Positions 11,101 to 23,007 of a stretch of DNA of 64,000 nucleotides are shown one piece after another. Below the pieces are notes generated by a model, which saw only the letters and a list, made by a program, of their open reading frames with translations, did not search any database and was not told the origin of the DNA. The position numbers and the translations under genes are program-made. The DNA lies in contig MU859195.1 of NCBI GenBank assembly GCA_033297205.1, forward strand, positions 1-64,000, in the 5' to 3' direction. Each line of letters opens with the position of its first letter. Within the stretch, counting starts at the first letter, position 1. This stretch comes from Pseudoneurospora amorphoporcata. Taxonomy: Eukaryota; Ascomycota; Sordariomycetes; Sordariales; Sordariaceae.

Positions 11101-11453
11101 ATGAAAGATGACGAAGAGCGCGCAGTGGTTGATGTCTCCTCAACGCTTGGGGCCCTTGTACGGCGAGGGTAAGGTCTTGTATGCTCGGAGAAATCGTCTG
11201 AGTCCTGGTGTCTCCCACGGGGCGACGGGGCAGAAGACAGATCGTCTTCGGGTGGCCAATCAACGTCAGGAAAGGGCGAAGAGTCTGCTTCTTCTTCTTC
11301 TTCTGGCGTTTCTTGGTCCCTGGTGCGTCTTTCGCGCCTTGGGGTGCCCGGTGGCATGGACATGGGCATGTGCTTAGGCATAGACATGCTGGGGCGGGCA
11401 TGAACGTGATGGAAAGACTCCATCCGCTCCCTTCGGTCCATTCGTCCCTGCAT
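8107..11453 (-). CDS. RING finger/IBR protein with long disordered arms
   Basis: Four exons (11453-10285, 10218-10060, 10000-9512, 9451-8107) give 1053 residues; introns are 66, 59 and 60 bp, each with a CTAAC branch site. Residues 1-442 are low-complexity, rich in Ser, Arg and Pro, with many RSRSR/SPSR strings. Residues about 443-635 carry three cysteine modules: a RING (CKLC, CEHRWCSTC, CC), an IBR (CPNPKCG, CYHCGTEVCVEC, WHKSLQC) and a third module (CGRC, CQC, CCTVCG, CDC). This order is that of RBR ubiquitin ligases, so a ubiquitin-ligase or ubiquitin-binding role is inferred. At the usual position of the catalytic cysteine of the third module (GCxHxxC), the sequence reads GFNYTIC, so RBR-type catalysis is doubtful. 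The last 420 residues are Arg/Pro/Glu-rich with a proline run at the (GGT)n stretch near 8457-8482. Partners and substrates cannot be told from sequence. Confidence 0.85.
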
Positions 11454-14400
11454 CAGCCTCAGGAAGGCAGCATTCGCCGATATGGACTAGAGAGTAGTAC
11501 TGTGCAAAAGGTGAGGCCTGGGAGGGGGAGGTCTGGCAGTAGCGGCAATTCGACGGGAGGTTGAGGGTGGTTGGGTAGGAAGAATGGATGTCAATGGCGT
11601 GAACGGGTTTCTGGCTCGACCAAGTGCGATTGGGCTCGTCTCCAAATGCAGGCTCGTTGCAGTCTGGGTGCAGTCGAATGCACGTCTAGTCCAAGGGAGC
11701 GAATCGAGTGAGCACTCGTGCGGCTTCGTTGTGGGCCAGGCAGACCTTGACCAAAGCAACGGATGGAATTGAGGCCTGATGTTAACCTAACGAAAACTGC
11801 CCCCTCGCGCTGGAGGATCGAAAACCACCCCAGCCCTTGTGGTCAGCCCAGATGCCGTTCCGAGTACGCAGCATGTACTATGTACACACATACACAAACG
11901 CCAGGGGGCACACTGGCAACGGGAACCAGCAGAGTCAGAGACAGGGGGAGGACCCGACTTGAGGTGACAGGACGAGGGGACGAAGGCAACGAGGACGGAC
12001 TGGGTGCTTTTTTTTTTTGTCGTTTTTTTGGGCACCGGAAGGCCTCACGATCTCTCAAACCCGACCAAGGGGTTATCGGGAGAACCATGAAGAAACGGGA
12101 TTGGGTAACAAGGGGAAGGTTGGGAGCAGTGTAAGACGACGACAAAAGATTCCGGGAACATTACATACGTGTGCAGCAGCGAAGACGAAGGATCCTGCTC
12201 TGTTCCAAGTCTGGCGTTGAGTGATGAGAGTGTGATGACTGGCAGCCTGGGACAGTAGCGGCAGAAGCGGGAGTCTAAGTGGGTAGGACGGACGATCCTT
12301 AAAACTGGAAGATATCCGATACTGAAATGCAGCTCTCTGATTGACTGTTCATGGGCGAGAAAAAACTTGTCGCCGGGCAAGCGACGATGCCATGCGATGC
12401 CATGCAAGTGAGAGAAGGGCAAGTGTGAGACCGTTCTTTCTCTCCCAATCTCGTTTTGATCTCCGTCGTTGTTTCCTTCCACTCTTCTTCTGTTGCAGTG
12501 TCGTCTTGACCACCCTACCTCTCGCTAGTACCTGCTGCAAACTAAGCCGTCGACAGCCTTGAGATTCAAAATGGGCCACAACCTCAAGGTGAAAACCAAA
12601 TCGTCTCACCATCATCACCGTTCCCGTCGGCGCAACCACATCCCCTCCTCGCCGATACTACCCATTGCAACCCCTCGCTCGCAGCCCAGCAGCTGCCAAT
12701 CAATGCACGCCCGATGCCTGATTCAGTCCAGAAGCAGCTAAGATCCGGTTATCATTGCGTCCCAACGACCGGTACATGTGATTTTCCACGTGAGATCATT
12801 CAATCGGGTATAGGGAAGGGAATTGCCATGATGATCAACCTACTACATATCGCTATCGAGATCAAGTGAGGTGGTGAGACAGGAGTCCAGTCAGACCGTC
12901 CTCATTCCGTAAGGTACCTAGGTGCCTAGTGCCGTGCGTGCAGCGTGCGTGCAGTGGTGTGCTGAGTGCTTAGTCGAGCGAGCATTTCGCAAGCGCCGTC
13001 ACAAACAACAAACAGGGAAGTCCCCCGCATCGGCAAAGACCCGACCACTCCGCTGCAGAGTTCCACAGCCGAGCCGACCACCAAAGCTCGGACCCTCCGT
13101 GTCGGGTGAGGGACAAAATGACAACCCCACCGATCTCCATCCCCGCACTCCCGTCCCCATCGATGTGACCTCGACTTCCGCCGCTCCGCAACTGGGAGCG
13201 GAGTGCTGCGGAGCTCACTCAGCTCCCGTCCCCGTCCCCGGCCTCGGCCTGGACCTGTTGAATGGAGCTCTCCTTCTCACGCGACAACCTCAACATCCTA
13301 CGGGCCCATGGCCGAACCACCAGGAACGAGACGCCGTGATCACAGGCGGCCGCAGGGGCGTCTAGCCGACCGACGTCGAGATTGCAAACCCGCAGCGCAT
13401 CTACATGAACGTGAAGGCCACGACGACGTGTTACCAAACCCACAAATCACCGATGAGGCGTCGACTGCTTCTCCCGAGTTTTGAAAGCTCGACGTACGTA
13501 CCTGCATAAGCGTTGGGGCTGTCACATCCACCCCCTTCAACGCTGCACTCACGGGACAACATACCGCTATGCAAGGCCCTTTTGATACCTCGGGGGTAAA
13601 ACATCATTGGAAAGCTGGTCTCGAATTCAAAATCCGAGCAACGCCAGCAGCGGGCAGACCAGAAAAGAATACAGAGCAGACCCCCGAGAAGGGAAGAGAG
13701 AAAGACAAAGAAGAAGAAGAAGAATAATAATAATAATAATAAAAAAAGCCGGTGAACCGCGGCACAGGAGAAATACATACCCACTACACATATCATGGCA
13801 TTTTCCAAGACATACATACAGCTAGGCAATGTAGGAAGAAGCGCCGTGCAACCACATATATTATTCCCTCATGCTCTAAAACGTCCTGTACACCTGCCCT
13901 GAGCCTCCTCCATATCCTAGTTATCGATGCTAAGGAAACTACAAGGCCTTAAAAGCAGATAGAGTAAGGCGTCTTGACAGACGAAATAGCTTCTGACATA
14001 CTGCAACTAGTAACTTTTATTCTTCACAGGGGACGCTATAATAGAAGGTATAGGGACCCGACGAACAACAAATCGAGTGAGGATTAGGGCCACTCTTTCT
14101 ATACGACGTCTTCATACATATGACGTTCATACCGACGTCGAGTTCCGAACCCGAGTGAAGAACCGGTATCGAAGAATATGGGTGCCATATGTATACCAAG
14201 CCAGGTAGACCCATCTGACCTTGGGTTAGAATACAGATGGTATTTCCGACGTCTCGCTGTTGTCCTTCTTTTCTCCTCTCATCTACGCGTCCCTATGTAA
14301 GTATCATGCCGCTCATGTGTGATACTCGGATGTTTTGGTCAAGGTTTGAACAGTCCGAAGATAGGTGGTAAAATTGGGTATTCTGAGGTGTAGAGATATC

Positions 14401-15737
14401 CTATTTGTAAACCAGCAGAAGGGGGAAAGAATGGGAAAGATAGCCCAAAATCATCCCGATGAAGAGAAAGAAGTAAAACAGAGAAGCAGACTATGGCACA
14501 GGTTCAACGTCCTCATGTAAATTGTATGTGTGTGTCTTGTTCCTGATGCCATCCCACCAAAAGTCAGCCATATGACCAAATCTCTCCATTTCATACTCGT
14601 TCACGATGTTGAAAGCTATCAGAGGCTTCTGAACTACATAAGCTTCAACTAAATCAGACAATGCTGGGAGGTCGAACAGAAGTCATTTCTCCTAACTTTC
14701 CCTAATGTAAGCGCAGAGACCGGTCTGCAAGCGTACCACTTTGGTACTGATGTGGTTGGTAGGTAAAAAGAGGATTTGTAAGTGATGGTATGTGAAGTCA
14801 CACCCTTCTTGTCTCTTCTTCCGGCCCGCCCGTCAGGGAACCATCTCAAGACTAAAATGCGATGGAATGTAATATACGTTCCCACAAACAGTCGCTGCCT
14901 GAAACAAGGAGAAGAGAGGGGTAGAAGGACAATGGAATATCAATGAAAAGCAAGGGGTCGAAGAGGTGGGGTGCTTTCGGAATTTCGGCCCGTCGCATCC
15001 GCATCAATGTGCCATCCAACACCCAGCCCATGATCAACCACAGGCAAATCGGGCAGTGTCCATAGTCTTCTGCATTCCAAGGTGTGTTACCCCAGGCCGT
15101 ATGCGCCGGCTTCCACAGACTTTGTTGCGGGGTGTTCTGCTTGGCGCTCCGTTGCTGGTCATCGACGTTTCTGGGAAGGGGCAAAAGGTGATCGCCTGTG
15201 CAAAATCGTGAAGAACAAAAGCATGGAACTGTCAGTCGACCGCTGGTCAGGATTCCAGTCAAGGTACCATTTTGTAGCCAGCTACAGTGTAAAGAGATGC
15301 CAGCAGGTCAAATGCTCGCAAAAACCGGCATGCCCAAAGTCAGGGTCATGGTTATGTTTTGTCAGGTAAGGCTGGTCGATCATCATGGACGTTGGTATGA
15401 TCTTCTGATCATTCGGTGAGCGTCCTTCCGGAGGCGGAACAGATCTAGCGAATGGCCGATTCGGTCGCAGGAACAGACTTGATAGTCAATGCAGCTATCG
15501 GCTTGCAAGTCGACCGTTCCAGACGTGAAGAAAGAAAAAGTAGATCTTGTGTTGGCGTTGCATCCGTGGAGGACCATATGCACCTGTAGCTTGTTTCGTT
15601 CCATGACAAGAGTATTCTAGGTTCAGCCGCAGCTGTTGATGTGAATTTAGGTGACTGGAATGGTTTGGACATGGCGGTTCTGATGAGATTGTTCGACCTT
15701 TTGTGTCTATGGCATCGGGTGTAGTAAAAGTGGCTTC
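11454..15737. other. Long intergenic region upstream of the RING/IBR gene and downstream of the Zn2Cys6 gene
   Basis: No gene is supported in these 4.3 kb. The part nearest 11454 is the promoter and leader of the RING/IBR gene; a TTTGCACAG acceptor-like site read on the minus strand just upstream of its ATG would allow a leader intron. A T10-GTCG-T7 string lies at 12008-12028. A GC-rich block (about 12950-13450) has open frames on both strands but no recognisable protein. An AAG/AAT microsatellite is at 13707-13747. From 13750 to 15737 the DNA is A/T-richer and featureless, as expected for 3' flank of the Zn2Cys6 gene. Confidence 0.45.
13707..13747 (+). repeat. Compound AAG/AAT microsatellite with A7 tail
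   Basis: About five AAG units are followed by about six AAT units and a run of seven A. It sits in non-coding DNA. Slippage between strains is expected. Confidence 0.9.
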
Positions 15738-18025
15738 TCAACCACTCAGGAATGTTCGTCGCCTAACCTCCGCCTCCTTGATGATCTCCGCCGATAGGCT
15801 TAGACTGGGCGAGAGTACGGAATAACGCTCGATTTCCATGACGACATCGTTGATGATCTGGTCGATAACGTCGCGGTGTGAGACCAAGCTCACCAGAATA
15901 CTGTTAAGTGAAGGTGACATGGTGGCACCCATAATCAGAAGTGTCTGCGATACAATCGAGAGTGCCCCTTGCCAAAGGTACGGCATGTGTCCGGCGTGAC
16001 TGCGGCCTTTTGTTAGATTGAGACGTAGAAAAATGGAGAAGATAGCCAATGAAAGACCGGAATATTAAGGGAAAGAGACTTACTGCGCACTGATGTGCTC
16101 CAATTGTCTAATTGAAGCCTCCAGACACTTTGTGCACGCTTCACGCACTGAGGGATCCATAATTGCCTGTTCATTGTCGAGAACTGCGAGAATGTATGGC
16201 CGGTAGATAATAGTCCGGCAAGCAAAGAAGCGCAACCGCAACACCGTCTGGACAGGATCTGGGAGCATTGTCCGAGTAAAAGGGAACTGCAGCGGTAGGG
16301 GTAGGCTCTCGTACCACTGCGTTAACTGGAAATCCAGCTCGGTAACGATGGGTTCGAGACTCGTTGTAGAAGCCAGGGAGTCCTTGGAGTAAATGAGCTG
16401 GCTGACGCGGTTGAGTAGTCGCCGAAGTGCTATCTCGGCGAGGAAATACCATAAATCATCGCGACCAACTGCCTCTTGCTCATCCCCTTCAAAGCCACAT
16501 GGCAGACCGACATTTTCTTCAAACGCAACAACACCAGAATGCGGAAGGTCCAGCTCAGCGAGGAGGTCACTCTCGAACAGGAGAGCATTCCAGTAGATTC
16601 TCTCACTTAGTTCTCTTTGGTCGACAGGCACCCGGTTCGGCGTCATGAGAAGGAGCTGCAGCTTGGTACTTGTTGTACAGAGAAGATTCCATGCTTCCAA
16701 AGGTCGGACGAGATAGAATAGGTAGGCGGCGGCCAAAAGGTGGCATTGCGCGGCGAGAACGCTGTTGGAGGTCATCATGCCCGGTAGCAAGGCCCATGCG
16801 GCCGTGAAATACTGGAGGCCCGGTGGATCCTCGTGTGGCACGATCCTGGATATGCTTCCCCTTAAACTTGCCTGACCGAGAGCCAAGACGAGAAGCACAA
16901 TACAACTTTCTGGTCCTTCCCTGAAACCGTTCGAGAGAGCAATCCGGTAGTGGCTTCTCCAGGTATAAGGATTGACACAAGCGTACCAAACATTGACACG
17001 ATCAAAATAGGCTTCGATGTAGGCGGTGGTGTTGGAGAGGTCCACACAAGGGGTCTTTGTGAGCGAGTGTAGTGGCTCCCTGGCCATTTCGAGTTGGAGG
17101 AGGATTTGTGGGTCGTAAGGTCGTGAGACAAGATCTCGAATCATGGGCCATTGCAACAAATGGAGGGCGGCGTTTGTGTGGACTTTGGGCATTGTCGATA
17201 AGTTGTTGGTAGCGGTGGCAGACCATGTGCCCAGGCCTCCGCTGGGGATCACCGAGACAAAGCCGGCGGCGTCAGTATTTTGGATCATCAGGTTGTCACC
17301 ACTCAGTCCTGTCCCGTTGCTCATCCCCGGCGAGTTATGGGACAGTCCTAGGCCATTGGTATGACCGGCTAAGCCCATGTTTATCTGCAGCAGACTTTCT
17401 ATCCTGTTGAGGCGTTCGAGGATGAGCTTGTCGCCGGCATCCAATTTGATACCAGGCTCGCGATATATGCACTCGGCGCCCAGCTCTGTGCACAGCTTGC
17501 ATTTTGGTTTTGTGCCGTCACATCGCGACTTTCTCGAGCGGCATACCTCGCACTAATCAACGAAATGTCAGCGTGTCAATTCACCGCGCCAGGTTCTCCC
17601 ACTGCTCCAGAGCCCAAACATACCGCAATGGTGGCCCTTCTTCTGGGGTAGTCGACGCCAGCATCCGTATTTCTTCTTTTCAGCGGATTGGTGCTCTCCT
17701 CGCTAGGAGCCTTTTGATAACCATTAGAAACGTTGACATTGTCAGGCCGGTTTTCGGACGACTGCGAGAGGTTTCGGGCTTTCTGGGCGGATCCAAGAAT
17801 GCCTTCCCGGCTGAAGTTGGGAGCACGGGCAGACTTGAGAGTGGAGGGTGATTTGATGGTGTTGATCCCATTGACAGTGGGTGCAAGTTGGGGCGAAGGG
17901 ATTTCGATTGTGAAGTCTCGATTCGGCAGAGGGTATTGCCTTACAGCGTTAGGAACGGCCTGGGCGGCCATGGTCATGCTGCCCACTACCGAAGCGGGAG
18001 AGTCGCCGTTGGAAGACGGCGACAT
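15738..18025 (-). CDS. Zn2Cys6 fungal-specific transcription factor
   Basis: Three exons (18025-17624, 17552-16084, 15999-15738), with introns of 71 and 84 bp, give 710 residues. The binuclear zinc cluster follows the first splice (residues about 135-161) with perfect C-x2-C-x6-C-x6-C-x2-C-x6-C spacing: CEVC, RSRKSR, C, DGTKPK, CKLC, TELGAE, C. A short leucine-rich linker (KLILERLNRIESLLQ) follows and probably forms the dimerisation coil. Residues about 265-450 fit the fungal_trans middle homology region (AYFDRVNVWYACVNPYTW, later RIYWNALLFESDLLAELDLP). The C-terminal exon continues the helical region (HHAGHMPYLWQGALSIVSQ). It should act in the nucleus on CGG-type sites. No biosynthetic cluster surrounds it, so the target pathway is unknown. 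The 134-residue N-terminus is Ser/Pro/Asn-rich and probably disordered. Confidence 0.92.
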
Positions 18026-21000
18026 GTCGTATTCAAGCGGTCAGAGCCTGCTTGGTGACCGACCGAAGTGGACAGAAGACAGTGATATAATGTCGACCCT
18101 TTGCCCAACACACCTCAACCAGCCCGAGTCAAGACCACCTCAGCATGAACCAGAACTTGTCGACCTGTTTTTGCTTGTTGGCGACAGGTAAAGACACGGC
18201 TGTCTGTAAAACCGGAGTGCCTCAAATATCCACCGTGTGTTTTGACTACCGAACGTGAGGACCGTCGTGTATAAGCGGGCCGTCTCGTGTCTGATAGTTG
18301 GTATACCTATGGTCCTTTGGTACGATGCGGAGAGAAGTACTCTCAAGGGGACGCAGCAGGGTTGGTGCGGAGGTAAGGAGGGTGGGGGGAAGGGTGAAGA
18401 AAGGAGTGGTCCAAAGCCGTGGGAGAAGTCGGATTCATATCTCGTCATACGGGACGAGCTTCGCTTGCAGATATGAATGGTAAGCCAACAGTCCAGCCTA
18501 CCATAACCAAGTCGAGGTACCCGCGGACCTTGTTGGTGACAAGACTGAGCTTCTCTTGGGCTGCGTCTCTCTGCTCTCTGCAGCGCGGACCCCAAACCCC
18601 CGGTGGCTTTGAGACAACCTAAAAGCCGGGCAGGTCAACTCAGCACTGGGGGCGTGGCACGGGTATAGGCAGAGAAAGATGGGACCCCTTGAACGGCCCT
18701 AGACGACCCCGTCCGAGCCTGAGCCTTTACTGGCCTAGTGTAGCGCGGAATTGGTTACCACCAACCGCAACCCCTGAAAGCCTTGAAGCCCCGGTACCTA
18801 GGTACTATGTGCTGCGAGGAAGGACGGAAATTGTACGGTGAGGTGGAGGAGGCGAGCAGGTAGGGGAGTCAATGAGAGACGACGAATCCGTTTTACCGTG
18901 TATGTACATGACCAACACTCTCACGTACCAAGGTTGTGAGGCTGGATCAAGTTGGGATGATGAACGGCCAATTCCAGTACTGGGATGCAAGACGGGATGG
19001 GTTGAGATGGAAGCTTGGAGGTGTCGCGACGGACTGGATCGTGCCTCCCGTCAGTGTCTCTGGGGGAATCGGAGGGTGGAGACGGGCTGATGGTGCGGAA
19101 GGTGGAGGGGGAAGGGCGTTTTTGCGCTCCAACTCAGACACAATCGCCGGATTTTGCTGTTCAACCTTGTTTGCGAAATCATTCTGCTAGTCGTGGTCTT
19201 GTGGTTAGCCAGCCATTGTCTTGTATGTGCACGGGTGTTGTGCTTTTGAGGACGGGACGTTGTGAGGTTTTGTATAGTTACCGTATTACCGTATTACATA
19301 CATCCGGGACCGCATCGACTAGACGAAGAACGGCAGGCAGGTGTCTGGACAGCTGCGGCCTGCGATGCGGGGAGTGACCCACAAATTCGAACGTCCTCTT
19401 GGCGATCACAACCCACTCGACGGGAGTTCATCCCTCATCGTCCCCAACCACAGTCACCACATCACACCCTCAATACGTCTACCTCTACTCGTATTACAGT
19501 CTTTTATGACACGTTGGAGACTGCTTCAGTCGCGGCCAGCGTTGTGCATCAGGGTGATGCAATCGAAGTTTGATGATACTCGGGTATATCTTGGATCAAG
19601 GTGCCGTTTCTCTCCTCCTACATACACGCCTACACGCTAGCACCTGGCTGTCTTCATGGGCTGTTACCAGTACTATTCCCCTTCTCTGCGCCGCCAAGGA
19701 GGGGGGACGATCACCAAAACCTAAGCGTTCCGACGCAGTATCTGCCATGAGCTTCCACTGTCATCAAGGTTGTTCCAATGGGCCATGGTAGAGCCCCGCA
19801 CCAAATTCCGACATGAACGACAAACACGTAATGACCCGGATAGGGTGCACTCGTTCATGCCCTCTTCTCGAGGTCGTCATTTGAAACCACATGGAAGTCC
19901 ACAAGGCTTGCCTGAACCCTGCGCGTCGTAATTTAGCATAAACTCGCCAACCCGAGGCGTTGCTCCTGTCAAATCTTCCCCCCAGGCCAGCATCTCCATC
20001 TTGCCGAGTGCGTGTCTCACCCAGAACACGACACCTACCCTTCCGAGCTTCCACTCCTTCCAGAACTTGCTGCCCCATGTTTCAACAAGCTTCTGGGTGT
20101 ACATGGCATAACTCCACCCTTGGCTCCGGTGATCCGTCTTGTCCGTATCCGGGCAGCCAGGACAAGACTTCCTCCTCTTAGAGGCTGACTGACCTGCCAT
20201 CAACCGACACCCAAGACCGGTCGATATCTCCGAGCTTGGACACAGATATCAGCTCGCTTGGCCTCGTCTCCATCATGTCCCCTTCTGCGCCCACATTCAT
20301 TGCTCCTTCCAGCGGGACAGAAGTCATATGCTGAGATATGTCAGAGTTTCTTTGCCACCACAATCACCATGGATTGAAGAACCGCTTCTTCATCAGATAT
20401 CGAGAGCCTCGACCTTCCTTTCTGTGACAGATATTGGATGGTACCGACAGCAAAACGGGGACTCCTCTTTCGACGCAGCATCTGGGTACACCCCTACGTA
20501 CCTTGGGAGGTCTGGAGAGGTCTGGGACTGTTCGAGGGTTGTGATACTCTGGAAGGGCACATCAACCGTCGTACAATTGGTCGCCAAGGGTATTTACAGA
20601 CCGGTCTCTGAATGTACACCACTAAATACCACTTGGTGTGTGATCCGGAATTCAGTTACCAGAGTTCCATGGAGGCACACTGGATCTTTGACGTCTGCAT
20701 GCATAGCACAGTACCAAACCACACCTCAAGGACGGTCGGTCCGATTACTGGTAACAAGCCCCTGGAATCTATCTCTCGTCCATGCGACTGCGGAAAAGTT
20801 GAAGATACTGATATCCGGTTTCTGAATTGCATTTAGCAATTTGAACCCAGCAACCTCAGCTCGATCAAGATGACAGATCGATGACAAGTGAATAGGCTCG
20901 GACCGAGACGGCAACTACATCAGGGTCCACTACAAGGAAGGTCCAGTGTTTGAGGGGGAGTTGAAGACTCCCCGATCCGGTAAGCCGGAGGAAGAAGATA

Positions 21001-22753
21001 GGTAAAATTGTTGAAAGCATCCGACTCTCGATTCTAGTTCTAGCTCACAAACAAGACCAAGACACGACAAAAGCTTGTACTATATCTATACCGAGCAGCA
21101 ACTCGACAAATCAGGACGTGATGTTCTACTAGTTGCGAAGAAGGCCTGTCCAAAACCGATACAGGATCGTCGAAAAGGGTCAGGAGTTGCGAGCGAGGTA
21201 CGGGTCATGCGTCTCGCCGGCTGGGGCTTGCCGCCTAAAATATATTAACCGGCACATGTTGTCGCGGACAAGCCAGCCTCTCCAGCTACTGCGCATGTCT
21301 AGACCTCGATAGCCCGGGCACCGAACGAAAGCGGGGTCGGAAGGGGAACTCAAGATACCTCTGTACCGGTACCCCGTACCCGTGAACAGAACAGCCTCAG
21401 TTACACGGGATTCTGAAAAGTGCCGTTATTCGCCGCTCCGGTCATCCTTCTCCGGCGGGGGGTAAGGCGCTCTGGCGCTGTTTCGAGATCATGCTTAGTA
21501 CAGATAAATATGTATTTTACGCTACCCCCAATACACACAATACGATATCCACTAGGCCCCAGGCTGATCGTGATGATTATGTTAAACGACCCCCGAATTA
21601 TGTAACGGTTTGCGGAAGGCCAAGCACGTTAAGCCTTGCTAAGGCTAGGCGCGTGTTTAGACTTGGCTGAGCTACCGCGATGCTAACACTGGAAACCTCC
21701 AACGCCTGACATTTTGGGGTTCGTGAACCTGAGCTTCGGTAGCTGAAGACAACACTGCTCCTTTCCTCCTTTTTAGTGCCGAACGAGGGCTAGGACGACA
21801 CGGACACGGATTTAAATGATGAGATTTGGACATTTCAGGTTCGCCCTGGCTGCTGACCCCCGTTTTATACTTTGCCGAGCGTGAGCCGAGGACATTGTCG
21901 GCTTCCTCGAGACGCAGGCAAGCTATCGCTTCGCAACAGGACAACTACCGCGGTGTTAACCGCAGCGTCAGCGCCGTTCCTAGGGCCAAGACCGCACGAT
22001 ACTACGCGCCGTTACCACGGGCAGTTCCTCGTTCGGCTACCCGTGCGCGAGTCTGGCGAGTCCCAAAAAAGTGGGGGCGTGGCACTTGACTTGGGGACAT
22101 TGCTAAGTTCCACCGCGGTGCTTACCTACCTTGCTCAAACAGCAACTGGCCTCGGGCACTTTATAGTTTCAGTTCACCTTTGCGTTTCGCTACTGCTAAT
22201 GATTTTTAGTACCGATTCTGGCCGTCTCTGGTTAAATTTTATCTATGAGCTTACCCACCTGACGAGTGTCATATGAATCGTTAGTATGCATCAGGTGATA
22301 TTCGGTGCTGTTTTATAGGATTGGATGTGTTCATAAGTGTATGGGGTTAAGTCACCCAAAGGCATGCGGGCGGTTGGGGAAAGTGGCGCTCCCAACTACT
22401 ACTGCAACACTAGAAGACGGCACAAGCAACCTTGGGATAAAATCAGAAGAATGCCATCTCTGGGTCACTGCTACCCAGGTCAACGAAAGCGTTCACTGTC
22501 AACGAGTCCCCGATATCTTCAACACCTCTCACAAACAACCGACAACTCCAATCTCGAAAAACTCTTCGCAAACAACCACAACCTCTTTTCACCAGTTGTC
22601 AACCTCCGTCTTCGTCGTGTCAAGAACTTGTCAACCGCTCGGCCCTCTTTCCTTTTCGCTCACCCCTGTTTCTCCGTTCCTTCTAGCGGCGCTCCATGAA
22701 ATTAGGCTAAAGTCTAGCGTCAGTCTAAACCCACAATACCCGCTAGCCTCGTA
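18026..22753. other. Gene-poor region upstream of the Zn2Cys6 gene, left flank of the transposon
   Basis: The first kilobase is the likely promoter and leader of the minus-strand transcription factor. A GGTACCTAGGTAC string occurs at 18792-18804. Beyond that I see no recognisable gene; one 107-codon minus-strand frame at 19877-20200 is listed separately as doubtful. Bases about 22500-22640 are C/A/T-rich and resemble a fungal leader, but no start codon with a plausible protein follows. The DNA is not strikingly A/T-rich, so there is no sign of heavily RIP-mutated repeats. Confidence 0.45.
19877..20200 (-). CDS. Doubtful small open reading frame, unknown
   Basis: ATG at 20200 opens a 107-residue frame that I do not recognise. 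In its favour are a coding-like codon choice (nearly all Lys codons are AAG) and a non-random look: a basic start (SASKRRKS), a CPGC pair, and a Trp-rich centre (WSYAMY, FWKEWKLG, VVFWVRHALGK). Against it are the weak start context, no introns or known domain, and position in an otherwise gene-poor region. It might be a small lineage-specific gene, one exon of a larger gene, or a decayed fragment. A second minus-strand frame overlaps its start (20178-20363). Confidence 0.22.
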   Translation of the reverse strand: MAGQSASKRRKSCPGCPDTDKTDHRSQGWSYAMYTQKLVETWGSKFWKEWKLGRVGVVFWVRHALGKMEMLAWGEDLTGATPRVGEFMLNYDAQGSGKPCGLPCGFK

Positions 22754-22780
22754 GGTGGTGGTAAAAATCGCTTGTGCAGG
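22754..22780 (+). repeat. Left terminal inverted repeat of the transposon
   Basis: 27 bp beginning GGTGGTGGTAAAAATCGC. It is the exact reverse complement of 24265-24291 and is preceded by TA. Similarity to the right end stops sharply after position 22780. Confidence 0.95.
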
Positions 22781-23007
22781 TAGCACTAACTGCACGCTTG
22801 TCACCAACTACCAACCCCACCACAATCAAACCACCACATCTCATGATAATTTCTAGAGTTTTGAGCTTGCCGTCGTCGTCGCAGTTGAAGCTATTTACAG
22901 ATTTATCGTTCAAATTGATCTTGATCTTCTACCTCATCGTCGTCGTCCTCGAAAGTCGTGCGCCCGATCATCCGCCCACCGTTTGCGATCACGTCTTTAT
23001 ACCTTTG

